Shown piece by piece: positions 1-8,520 of a DNA stretch of 20,000 bases. This DNA comes from Penaeus vannamei (Eukaryota; Arthropoda; Malacostraca; Decapoda; Penaeidae): contig NC_091564.1 in NCBI RefSeq assembly GCF_042767895.1, positions 37,515,964-37,535,963 of the forward strand, read 5' to 3'. How positions within the stretch are numbered: the stretch's first letter is position 1; each line of letters starts with the position of its first letter. The translations under genes and the position numbers were made by a program. The notes beneath the pieces are model-generated. The model searched no databases and had not been told where the DNA came from. It was given only the letters and a program-made list of their open reading frames with translations.

Positions 1-82
<82 letters not shown>

Positions 83-119
83 AGAGGAGAGAGAGAGAGA
101 GAGAGGAAGAGAGAGAGAA
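1..119. repeat. (GA)n microsatellite, cut by the window start
   Basis: Almost pure GA dinucleotides, with a few single-base interruptions (for example GAAAGA near 34 and GAAGAGAGAGGAG near 78-90). The left end lies outside the window, so the true length is unknown. It passes directly into the C/T-only tract to its right, so the strand bias flips from purine to pyrimidine at about 120. Confidence 0.97.
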
Positions 120-1626
120 TCAATCTCCCCTTTCTTGAAATTTTAAGTTTTTCTTCTTCTCTCTGCTTCCTTCTCTTGTCTTCTGGGTCCTCCTTCCTCC
201 TCCTCTCCTTACTCCTCCTCTTTTCTCCCCTTCTTCTTATCTCCTTCCTTTTTCTTTCCTTTTCTCTCCCTTCTTCTTCTTCCTTTTTTCATCCTTCCTC
301 CTCTTCATTATCGCTTTCTTCCCTATTCCTTTCCTCTTCTTCCATATTCTCCTCTTCCCTTCTTCCACTTCCATCCCCCTCTTCCTTTCCTCACTATCTT
401 CCTTCTTCCTTTTCTTCCCCCAATTTCTCCTACTCCTTCACCTCTCTCTTCCTCCTCTCCGTTCTCCTTCCTCCTTTCCTTTTAATTCTTCCTCTTTCCT
501 TCTCCTACCTTGCCTTCCCCTGTCTCCTCTTTATCCTCTTCCTTTCCCCTTCTCCTCATCCTCATTCCTTCTCCTTGTCCCTCCCCTTCTCCCTCCTTGC
601 CCCTCCCTCCTTCGCTTGGTCTCTTTTCCCTCTTCCTTCTCCTTGTCCTCCTCCTCCTCCTTCTCCTCCACACGCATTACTCAGGCCTCCTCCTTTCTTC
701 CCTCCTGCTTTCCCTTCCCCATCGCAGCGAGCCACGCCTTCGTCCTCCCCTTACTGGCACTCTGTCTAAGCCACTCGACCCGCCAGGATCTTGGCACTCC
801 CCTCCTACTTCCCTCCTACCCCTTCCTAAACCTCCTCCCGCAATTTCCTCGTCCCTCAAGCACCAGGGGTCCAAACCTCCTACGCGTTTCTCCTTCTTTC
901 TCCTCCCCTCCTCCTCCCCCAACTTCTCCATTTAAGCTCAACCTTCTATCCCTACCTTCCTCCTATTCCCTTCCTTACCTTCTCCCTCCATCACCCCACA
1001 ACCCCTCAACCATCCCTTTTACGGTCTTCCCTCTTTTCGTTTCCCCTCCTTATCCCTCTCTCCATTTTCTTCCTCATAATCCTTCTCCTAACTCCCCTTT
1101 CATCGACTCCCAAAACCCCAACCCAACCCCTCTGAGAGTGAAGTTCCTCCTTTCTCTCTCCTCCTATCCCTCTGCACCTCCACCTCTCCTTCATCAACCT
1201 CCTCAAAACCTCCACCCAAACCCCCCACGGTCTTTCTTCTCTCCTTTTCCCTCCTTACCCTCTCTCTACTTCTCCTACTATCCTCCACTCAACCCCCAAA
1301 ACTCCCTCCACCCAAACTCTCTCATTTGTTCCTCTTCTCTCTCCTTTCCCCTCCTTTTAACTTTCTCCTACTGCCTGGCTTATCTCCCTACTATCCCCCT
1401 CCACCAACCTACAAACTCCACCCAAAACTCTCTCTCTGATGTCTCCTCTTCTCTTCCCTTTTCTCTCCCTCCTTTACCCTCTTACTTCTTCCAATTGTCT
1501 TCCTCCACCAAATCCCCCAAAACCCCACCTGAATCTCTCTTTGCTTTGAGGTCTCTCTCTCTCTTTCCTCTTCCTCCTTATTCCCCCTCTCCCCTCCCCT
1601 CCCCTCCCCCTGGGACCCCACCCTGA
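120..1626. repeat. Long polypyrimidine (C/T) tract
   Basis: About 1.5 kb in which the plus strand is overwhelmingly C and T, with occasional A and almost no G. Overlapping long open frames exist on both strands (for example 176-769 and 616-1626 on plus). Their products are strings of Ser, Leu, Pro and Phe, as expected when TAA, TAG and TGA are rare by composition, so I do not call them genes. From about 1000 rightward, A-containing islands recur at regular spacing (see the separate entry). Long homopyrimidine DNA of this kind can form triplex structures; that is general knowledge and is not shown here. Confidence 0.93.
1000..1565. repeat. Degenerate ~96-110-bp tandem repeat inside the C/T tract
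   Basis: An A-containing anchor of the form CCACCCAAA recurs near 1116 (degenerate), 1212, 1308, 1418 and about 1515 (degenerate), giving spacings of about 96, 96, 110 and 97 bp. After each anchor comes a similar order of blocks: a short TCTCTGA-like or CACGGTC-like stretch, then TTCTCTCCTTTTCCCTCC-like pyrimidines, then CTACT and CTCCAC. Copies are heavily diverged, and the ends are uncertain by tens of bases. This shows that part of the tract grew by tandem duplication of a ~100-bp unit. Confidence 0.6.
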
Positions 1627-1727
1627 GCAATATTCATTCGAGATTCCCAAGGTCCTTAGCCTAGCCTCTTGGTGCATACTGATGTCACCAGCTCATGCAT
1701 ATATATTTTTTTATTTCCACCCTTTCT

Positions 1728-3160
1728 CTCCCCTTTCAAAATACTTTTCTCCTTATTCTGGTATCTCTAATTTGTTCTGTCTGTGAATGAAATATTTCTA
1801 AAATTATGTTTTGAAACGGAAACTACTTTTTTCTTCTTATTCTGGTATCTCTAATTTGTTCTGTCTATGAACGAAGAGATATTTCTAAAATTCTCTTTTG
1901 AAACGGAAACTACTTTTTTTTCTTCTAATTCTCGTATCTTTGATTTGTTCTGTCTATGAATGAAGCGATATTTCTAAAATTCTCTTTTGAAACGGAAACG
2001 TATTTTTCTTCTTATTATTCTCGTATCTCTAATTTGTTCTGTCTATGAATGAAGAGATATTTCTAAATTCTCTTTTGAAAGAGAAACCTACTTTTTCTTC
2101 TTATTCTCGTATCTCTAATTTGTTCTGTCTATGAACGAAGAGATATTTCGAAAATTCTCTTTTGAAAAAGAAACGTATTTTTCCTTCTTATTCTAGTATC
2201 TCTAATTTGTTCTATGAACGAAGAGATATTTCAAAAATTATCTTTTGAAACGGAAACTACTTTTTTCTTCTTATTCTCGTATCTCTAATTTGTTCTGTCT
2301 ATGAACGAAGAGATATTTCTAAAATTCTCTTTTGAAAGAGAAACGTATCTTTTTTCTTCTTATTCTAGTATCTCTAATTTGTTCTCTTTGAATGAAAAGA
2401 TATTTCTAAAATTCTCTTTTGAAACAGAAACGTATCTTTTATCTTATTCTAGTATCTCTAATTTGTTCTGTCTATGAATGAAGAGATATTTCTAAATTTC
2501 TCTTTTGAAAGAGAAACGTATCTTTTATCTTATTCTAGTATCTCTAATTTGTTCTGTCTATGAACGAAGAGATATTTCTAAAATAATGTTTTGAAACGGA
2601 AACGTATCTTTTATCTCCTTATTCTAGTATCTCTAATTTGTTCTGTCTATGAATGAAGAGATATTTCGAAAAATCTCTTTTGAAAGAGAAACGTATCTTT
2701 TTTCTTCTTATTCTCGTATCTCTAATTTGTTCTGTCTATGAATGAAGAGATATTTCTAAAATTCTCTTTTGAAACGGAAACTACTTTTTTCCTCTTATTC
2801 TAGTATCTCTAATTTGTTCTGTCTATGAATGAAGAGATATTTCTAAAATTCCCTTTTGAAACAGAAACGTATTTTTCTTCTTATTATTCTAGTATCTTTA
2901 ATTTGTTCTGTCTATGAACGAAGAGATATTTCTAAAATTCTCTTTTGAAAGAGAAACGTAACTTTTTTCTTCTTATTCTAGTATCTCTAATTTGTTCTGT
3001 CTATGAATGAAGAGATATTTCTAAAATTCTCTTTTGAAACGGAAAATATTTTTTCATTTTTTTTTTTCTTCTTATTCTAGTATCTCTAATTTGTTCTCTA
3101 TGAACGAAGAGATATTTCTAAAATTCTCTTGTTAAACGGAAACTACTTATTTTTTCACTT
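1728..3160. repeat. Minisatellite, ~88-bp unit, 16 copies
   Basis: The anchor GTATCTCTAATTTGTTCT (with small changes) starts at 1761, 1845, 1934, 2023, 2109, 2196, 2279, 2368, 2452, 2538, 2627, 2716, 2803, 2892, 2981 and 3080. Spacing is 83-99 bp, mean about 88. Each unit runs: anchor, then TGTCTATGAATGAAGAGATA, then TTTCTAAAATTCTCTTTTGAAA, then a variable GAAAC box, then a T-rich linker ending in CTTCTTATTCTAG. Length change sits mostly in the T-rich linker. The first and last units are the most diverged, as is usual at array edges. No frame stays open through a unit. The array is bounded by about 100 bp of unique DNA on the left and AT-rich unique DNA on the right. Confidence 0.97.
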
Positions 3161-3461
3161 TGAATATTAGAATAAAATGAATATTCTTCACTGCAGCCTC
3201 ACCCAACGGAGGCCTTTCAGCTAGTCGGTTCCAAAATGAATTTATGATTCCAATAGATTTTTGATTCAGCTTGTCGGGTATCGGTTTAAACCATGAAATC
3301 TAATTGGTAATCATGATACAGAATTATTTAAAGAATCGAATGCAACGTTTCAATATTGATATCCGGCGGTGTAATTTATATCATCCCCATTAATTTGTCT
3401 GTCTCTGTCTCTATCAGGCTGACCTGGTGTCTGTTCGCGTGGCAGCATTTCCAGCTGTTTT
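3161..3461. other. Unique AT-rich spacer, no gene seen
   Basis: About 300 bp of mixed-composition DNA between two repeat blocks. It holds a small inverted repeat (GAATATT at 3162-3168 and AATATTC at 3180-3186, 11-nt loop). I see no open frame of useful length and nothing recognisable as an RNA gene. It could be an ordinary intron or intergenic remnant. Confidence 0.6.
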
Positions 3462-3464
3462 TTG

Positions 3465-3490
3465 TGTCTGTTTGTTTGTTTGTTTGTTTT
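3465..3490. repeat. (TTTG)n microsatellite
   Basis: About five or six TGTT/TTTG tetranucleotides just left of the TC-rich block. Confidence 0.85.
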
Positions 3491-3499
3491 AATTACTAG

Positions 3500-3950
3500 T
3501 CTCTCTCTCTCTCTCTCTCTCCCTCTCTCTGTCTCTCTCTCTCTCTCGTTTCATCTCACTATTTCTCCTTCGTTTTCTTGTTTGTATGTTTGTGTGTCTG
3601 ATCGTTGCAGGAGCTCTCATCCTCTTTCCCTATTTATCTATCTAATCCCCCTTTCTCTCTCTCTCTCTCTCTTTCCCTCCCCTCCTCTCTCTCTCATTCT
3701 ACCACTCTCTCTTTCTCCCTCCCTCCCCCACCCCCTCTCTCTCTCATCCTGCCACTCTCTCTTTCTCCCTCCCTCCCCCACCCCCCTCTCTCTCATCCTA
3801 CCACTCTATCTTTCTCCCTTCCTCCCTCCCCTCCTCTCTTTCTCATTCTACCACTCTCTCCCTCCCCCACCTCTCTCTCTTTCTCTCTCTTGCTCTCTCC
3901 CTTCCCCTTCTCTTTCTCATCCTACCCAATCCTTCCCTTTTTCTATCTGA
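3500..3950. repeat. TC-rich tract with a ~50-bp tandem repeat
   Basis: It starts with (TC)n broken by CC and GT, then a short mixed stretch at 3548-3612, then pyrimidine-only DNA. Within the latter, CTCATYCTRCCACTCT recurs at 3693, 3743, 3792 and 3842, exactly 49-50 bp apart, with a weaker copy near 3917. Between the anchors lies CTTTCTCCCTCCCTCCCCCACC-type pyrimidine sequence. Open frames here encode only Ser/Leu/Pro strings and are not called as genes. Confidence 0.9.
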
Positions 3951-4013
3951 CGACGCTCCTCTGTATGCGAATAGACGGAGAAGCGGCCTGCAGGATACGT
4001 CGAGAAGGCCGAT

Positions 4014-4081
4014 GGGGGGGTGGGGGGGGAAGGGGGGGAGGGCGAGGGTCGAGGGACATCCCCCTGAGCCCTCCCCCCCCC
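4014..4081. other. G-run block followed by C-run block (G-quadruplex-capable)
   Basis: On plus, G7 (4014-4020), G8 (4022-4029), G7 (4032-4038) and G3 (4040-4042) are separated by 1-2 bases, which meets the usual four-run quadruplex pattern. About 20 bases later come C-runs (4060-4064 and 4073-4081), so the two halves could also pair with each other. This sits inside otherwise unique DNA (about 3951-4219) that lacks simple-repeat structure. Confidence 0.75.
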
Positions 4082-4219
4082 TCAAATCCCTCCAGAGAAC
4101 GTGAGTCTGAGTCTGCAATTTCGAGTCCCACTTGAATGAATCCCTTGAAATGCTATCAGCGAGATTCACCCGAAATAAAGATTTCAGCGTCGGAGGCCAT
4201 GTTGAGCGCTTCCTTAACC

Positions 4220-4346
<127 letters not shown>

Positions 4347-5190
4347 TCCTCCCACTCTCTCTCTTTCGCTCTTCTTATTCCTCCTTCCTATTCTCTTGTC
4401 ATCTCAGTAAATATTCTGTGATTCCTTATCACAATCTCCCCTTTTCTCTCCTTATTGTTATTCTTTCCTTCCTCCTTCTTTCCTCTACAATCTGCTACTT
4501 GGCTCTCCCTTCTCTTTCTCCCCCTATTCTCCTCATTCTCTATCCCTAGTACTGCTTTCCCCTTGTTTACTAATTTCTTACAAGATCCCGTAATCTCCTT
4601 GTGCATTTTTCATTTCTCCTTTCTCCCTTTCTCTTCCTTCTTAGTCTCTCCTCCCTGTTCCCCCCCTGTCTACCGACTCCTTACAAGATCCGATAATCCT
4701 ATCATGTTTTTTTTCCTCTTTGCTTCTGCCCTTTTTCCTTCTCCTCTTTCTTATCCACCTCCTCCTCTTGCTCCTCTTGTTTTTCATCTTTTCCTCTTCC
4801 AGCTGCTTATCCTCTTCCTCCTTCTTCTTATCCATCTCCTCCCATCTTCCTCCTCCTTCTTATCCACCTCCACCTCCTCCTCTTCATTTTCTTTTCCTCC
4901 TCTACCTCCTCTATTTACTCCCCTTTCCATTTCCTTTTCCTCCTCCTCCTTATCCTCTTTTTCTTTTTCTTCCCCATCTTTTCCCCCTCCACCTGCTTAT
5001 CCTCCTCATCTTCCTCCTCCTTTTCTCCCTCTTCCCCTCCTCCTCATTCTTTTCCACCTCCTACCACTCTTCCTCCTCCTCCTCTTCCTCCTCCTTCTTT
5101 TCCACCTCCTCCTCCTCTTCCTCCTCCTCCTTCTCCCCCTCCTCCTCCTCCTCCTTCTCCTCTTCCTCCTCTTCGACCTTCTTCTCTCTA
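4347..5190. repeat. Polypyrimidine tract grading into CCT/CTT trinucleotide repeats
   Basis: C/T-rich plus strand. An imperfect ~103-bp duplication is visible: ACAAGATC starts at 4580 and again at 4683, each preceded by a CCCYTGTYTACNRAYTYCTT-like stretch. From about 4740 the tract is built of CTC, CTT and CCT triplets, nearly pure over 5060-5175. Frames open across it (such as 4455-5225 plus) give only Ser/Phe/Leu/Pro repeats, and the opposite strand gives Arg/Lys strings. They are consistent with composition alone, so no gene is called. Confidence 0.92.
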
Positions 5191-5390
5191 ACACCTGGAT
5201 ATTGGATCACCGTCTGTTTTGCTGAAGCGTTTTAAGTCTCCATTCTACTTTCATCCTCAAATCAATTTACGAGGTGAAAAAAAGGAGGAAACAGAGAACA
5301 GGTATGATGGAAAACAGGTACGTGCTGGGACCGCTTACAGGTATATCGTTGAACAGGTTTCATGAATGACAATGAACGGGGGACGATTGA
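5191..5390. other. Unique spacer with four ACAGGT hexamers
   Basis: Two hundred bases of mixed composition between the CCT tract and the G-rich tract. ACAGGT occurs at 5298, 5314, 5337 and 5353, the first three followed by A. No open frame of note. Confidence 0.6.
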
Positions 5391-5820
5391 GGGATGCGTG
5401 GTGGTGGGGTGAGGGGTAGGGGTGGAGGGGTGGGGGTAGGGGGTGGTGGGGTGGAGGGGCGGGTGCTAGGGTTGGAGGGGTGGGGGTAGGGGTGGAGGGG
5501 GTAGGGATTTTGAGATACGGGTGGGGGTGGGGGTTTGTAGGGGGGGGGGGGGTAATGTGTGTGCTTATTGAAGGGGTTGGGTTGGAGGGGGTTAGAGGGG
5601 AGGGTGAGGTAAGGGGTTGGAGTAAGGGGGATGGGTAGGGGTATGGGGGTGGGGCGATGTGCGTATGGAAGAGCTGAGGCTTGAGTAAGTGGATAGGGGG
5701 GTTGGAGTGGAGAGTGGGGTGGAATTGGGAGTGAGGTGGGGGTGGTGAGGATATGTGTGTGCGTATGAGGAAGAGTAGGGGGAGAGGAGGGGGGAAGGGG
5801 AGGGGAGGGGGAGGGGTATC
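5391..5820. repeat. G-rich GGGGT/GGAGGGG tract with a degenerate ~100-bp period
   Basis: The plus strand is dominated by runs of 3-12 Gs separated by T, A, TA or GT, including a G12 run at 5541-5552. Dozens of quadruplex-compatible run sets are present. A marker of the form ATGTGTGTGC/ATGTGCGTATG recurs at 5555, 5657 and 5753 (spacings 102 and 96), each followed by an AAG/GAGG-type stretch, so part of the block is a worn tandem array. The minus-strand open frame across it encodes Pro/His/Ser/Thr low-complexity sequence and is not called as a gene. Confidence 0.9.
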
Positions 5821-6160
5821 TTCCTCAACCCGAGACGAGCGACAAGACAAGAATCTTACGAAAAAAAATGTTGTTTAGATCAAAGGATGGCAATCTGTGG
5901 ATGCTGCTGCTGCTAATGTATCCCCCTTGAAAAACACTTTATTCTTGAGGTCTAAACGATAAAATTCTTTAAAAACCCCAAAAGAAAGTACTCTCATGTT
6001 TGTTATATACGAAGAGATGAGAGGAAAGGGAACAGAAATGGAAAGATTTCATAAAATGATAGGGAGAAAGAGAGTGTGATAGAATGGAGAAGAAAAATGT
6101 AGCTTAAAAGGAGAGCGAGATCAGGATGGCGTGAAACAGGGGGATAAAGAAAGATTACGG
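5821..6160. other. Unique spacer, becoming purine-rich; no gene seen
   Basis: About 340 bp. It contains a short (CTG)4 run near 5903-5914 and then A/G-rich DNA (about 6015-6120) that leads into the GA microsatellite. No frame or RNA gene recognised. Confidence 0.55.
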
Positions 6161-6360
<200 letters not shown>

Positions 6361-6391
6361 TTGACAAAAAGACAGATAAAGAAAGAAAGAA

Positions 6392-6424
6392 CCCCCCCCT
6401 CAAAAAAAAAAAAAAAAAAAAAAA
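6392..6424. repeat. Oligo-C then oligo-A composite
   Basis: C8 (6392-6399), TC, then A23 (6402-6424). A very similar composite lies at 17992-18023. Confidence 0.95.
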
Positions 6425-6689
6425 GCTCTACCAAGTATTACCCGCCTTCCTTCCCCATTACCCCCCACCCCCCCCACCCCCTCGCGTCTTGCCTCCGAGC
6501 CCGACAAGCCTTTTCAAAGCCCCTGGCACTCTTCAGGAGACTATGGCACAACAATGGGCTATGGTCACGCGAACCCACAACCCTTTATGAACCTCAGCGA
6601 CGCCCATGTGGATCAGTAACACGAGGGAGTGGGTGAGTACAGTACATTTATCTATACATCGGGTATGGTGTTGTGGGTATGGTGGTGGT
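6425..6689. other. Unique GC-moderate spacer; no gene recognised
   Basis: Mixed-composition DNA that starts with C-runs (6460-6482). An open plus frame (ending 6636) crosses the poly-A run and this stretch, but its N-terminal half is the microsatellite and I recognise no family in the rest. GGGTATGGTG is repeated near 6660 and 6675. Confidence 0.5.
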
Positions 6690-7135
6690 AAGAGGGAGGG
6701 AGGGAGGGAGGGAGGGAGGGATGGAGGGAGGGAGGGAAGGAGGGAGGGAGGGAAGGAGGGAGGGAGGGAAGGAAGGAGGGAGGGAGGGAGTGAGGGAGGG
6801 AAGGAAGAGGGAGATAGATAGATAGAGAAGGGAGGGAGAGGGAGGAAGGAAGAGGGAGATAGATAGAGAAGGGAGGGAGGGAAAGGGAAGAAGGAGGATA
6901 GGGAAGGAGGAAGGGAAGGAAGGAAGAGGAGGAGAGGGAGATAGATAGAGGAGGGAGGGAGGGAGAGGGAGGAAGGGAGGCAGAGAGAGAGAGAGGGAAA
7001 GAGGGAGGAGAGAGAGAGAGAGAAATAGAAAGAGAGAAAGAATGATGGATAGAGGGAGACAGATAGATAAATAGACGGATAGATAGATGGGGAGAGATAA
7101 ATAGACAGACAGAGAGAGAGAGATTAAAAACAAGA
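6690..7135. repeat. Polypurine tract: (GGGA)n with embedded GATA-containing ~50-bp repeats
   Basis: GGGA/GGAA tetramers are dense over 6690-6805. After that, blocks of the type AGGGAGATAGATAGA followed by GAAGGGAGGGA recur near 6808, 6852 and 6934. From about 6985 it is GA-rich with GATA and GACA tetramers. The minus-strand frame (6648-7184) is Ser/Leu/Pro low complexity and not a gene. Confidence 0.93.
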
Positions 7136-7228
7136 AAAAAATGATACCACCAGCATCAAAATTCCGGGAAGAAGAGAGTAACATTTCGTCCCGTATTCAT
7201 GAACACAGCTTGGCCATGAGTCTACGCA

Positions 7229-7610
7229 GTGAAGGCTCCTTCCCCCCCTCCTCCTCCTCCTCCTTTATTCCCTCCCCCTCCTCCTCCTTCTTTATTCCCT
7301 CCCTCTCCTCCTCCTCTAATCCCTCCCCCTCCTCCTCTTCTTGTAGCCCCTCCCCCTCCCCTTCCTCCTTCTCTAGCCCCTGCCCCTTCTCCTTCTCTAG
7401 CCCCTCCCCCTTCTTCTTCTCCTCCTCTAGCCCCTCCTCCCCCCCTCCTCCTCCTCTCCTAGCCCCTCCCCCTCCTTTATTCTCTCCCCCTCCTCCTTCT
7501 CCTCTGTCCCCTCCTCCTCCTCCTCTATCCCCACCTCCCCCTCCTCCTCTAGCTCCTCCCCCTCCTCCACTCCTAGCCCCTCCCCCTCCTCCTCTCCTAG
7601 CCCAGCCCAG
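7229..7610. repeat. CCT-rich pyrimidine tract with a TAGCCCCTCCCC-type unit
   Basis: Plus strand C/T-rich with regular CTAGCCCC interruptions: early units carry TATTCCCTCCC and later ones TAGCCCCTCCCCC at irregular 20-50-bp intervals, ending with TAGCCCAGCCCAG at about 7610. Open frames on plus (7141-7656, Ser/Pro) and minus (7197-7616, Gly/Glu) are products of the triplet composition. Confidence 0.9.
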
Positions 7611-7615
7611 CGACA

Positions 7616-7898
7616 AACAAATCTGCTACCAAAAGGAGGTTGTTGTCACTCTCTGATACATTATTCATCTCCTGCCTTTGGTGTCTTCAACTCTTTAGCG
7701 TTTAGTGTAACACAGCTTCCCAGAATTAACTTGCTGTGCTCGGTTTACAACTTCCTCCCGCTGTTCATTTGCATATGAACCGAGTAACGGACCCCACGGT
7801 ATGTAACTATTGATCAGTACGGTTCAGGACGATGTTATGAATTAAATCGGAGTGTTCCTTCTGTACGTAAAGAAGGTGTTAGTATTCATGAAGTGCTG
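7616..7898. other. Unique spacer with octamer-like site and weak hairpin
   Basis: Mixed DNA without a gene. ATTTGCAT (7767-7774) matches the POU-factor octamer and is followed by ATG, giving CATATG. CTCGGTT (7739-7745) and AACCGAG (7778-7784) are inverted copies that flank it, with a 32-nt loop. Function is unproven. Confidence 0.45.
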
Positions 7899-8204
7899 GG
7901 AATGGAAAGAAAACAAATATGGCATTTTCTTAGGTTGCCGGAGGACATATTTTGAGTATTTAGGTATTTAAGTTTCCGATTTCAGTCGAGGGTTGCAGTT
8001 GGAATTGAAAGAAAACAAATATGGCATTTTCTTAGGTTGCCGGTGGACATATTTTGAATATTTAGGTATTTAAGTTTCCGTTTTCAGTCGAGGGTTGCAG
8101 TTGGAATTGAAAGAAAACAAATATGGCATTTTCTTGAGTTGCCGGAGGTCATATTTTGAATATTTAAGTATTTAAGTTTCCGATTTCAGTCGAGGGTTGC
8201 AGTG
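7899..8204. repeat. Exact-length 102-bp tandem triplication
   Basis: Copies run 7899-8000, 8001-8102 and 8103-8204. Each starts GGAATTGAAAGAAAACAAAT (first copy has one change) and ends TCGAGGGTTGCAGT. No indels separate them. By eye, copies 1 and 2 differ at about 4 positions and copies 2 and 3 at about 7, so the duplication is recent compared with neighbouring arrays. Although 102 is a multiple of three, the consensus unit has stop codons in all six frames, so it is not a coding repeat. Confidence 0.97.
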
Positions 8205-8323
8205 TAGCAGGCCATTCCGCTGGTTCTTTCATGTGATGTTGACGTCGATGCAGTAAAATTTGTCTTTAGATATTTTCGCCGTGTAAATAAGGGTTAGGAT
8301 GCCGTAGTTCGTTCCGATGTAGT

Positions 8324-8520
8324 GTTGCCACTCTAGCGCTTTTCCCGCTTAATCTAGCATTTTTTGAGGTATGAGCTAGCGGGAAAAAAAAGTACTCGCT
8401 ATATTTAGCGGATTTTAAGACCCCTTTTTAAGCGGGAAAATGAGCTTTTACTCTTTTGTCTAGCGGATTTTAAAGTCCAATCTAGCGTTTTTTAAAAAAT
8501 TCTTTTGAAATATTGCCAAC
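8324..8520. other. TAGCG-motif cluster with three E2F-like sites
   Basis: A ~200-bp block opened by GTTGCCACTCTAGCG (8324) and closed by ATTGCCAACGCG (8512). In between, TAGCG or its close variants recur: CTAGCGCTTTT (8333), CTAGCATTTTT (8353), CTAGCGGGAAAA (8376), TTAGCGGATTTTAA (8405), TAAGCGGGAAAA (8429), CTAGCGGATTTTAA (8460) and CTAGCGTTTTTTAA (8482). TTTCCCGC (8341-8348) and GCGGGAAA (8379-8386, 8432-8439) are exact matches to the E2F consensus TTTSSCGC. It could be a small dispersed element or a regulatory block; I do not recognise a named family. Confidence 0.5.

Noticed and set aside
176..1626. Overlapping long open frames on plus (197, 141 and 336 codons) and several on minus
   Set aside because: They lie in a C/T-only tract where stop codons are rare; products are Ser/Leu/Pro/Phe or Arg/Glu/Gly strings with no domain, and several frames are open at once.
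4455..5235. 256- and 171-codon plus frames
   Set aside because: Composed of CTC/CTT/CCT triplets; hydrophobic Leu/Ser/Phe/Pro runs come from the repeat. Not taken as a membrane protein.
5335..5850. 171-codon minus frame rich in Pro, His, Ser and Thr
   Set aside because: It is the reverse reading of the G-rich block; no conserved pattern beyond the repeat.
7141..7656. 171-codon Ser/Pro plus frame and 139-codon Gly/Glu minus frame
   Set aside because: Both strands open over the same CCT-rich repeat, the signature of composition and not of a gene.
7921..8170. Arthropod telomere repeat, suggested by TTAGG in the 102-bp units
   Set aside because: TTAGG occurs singly, never in tandem; no telomeric run exists in the window.
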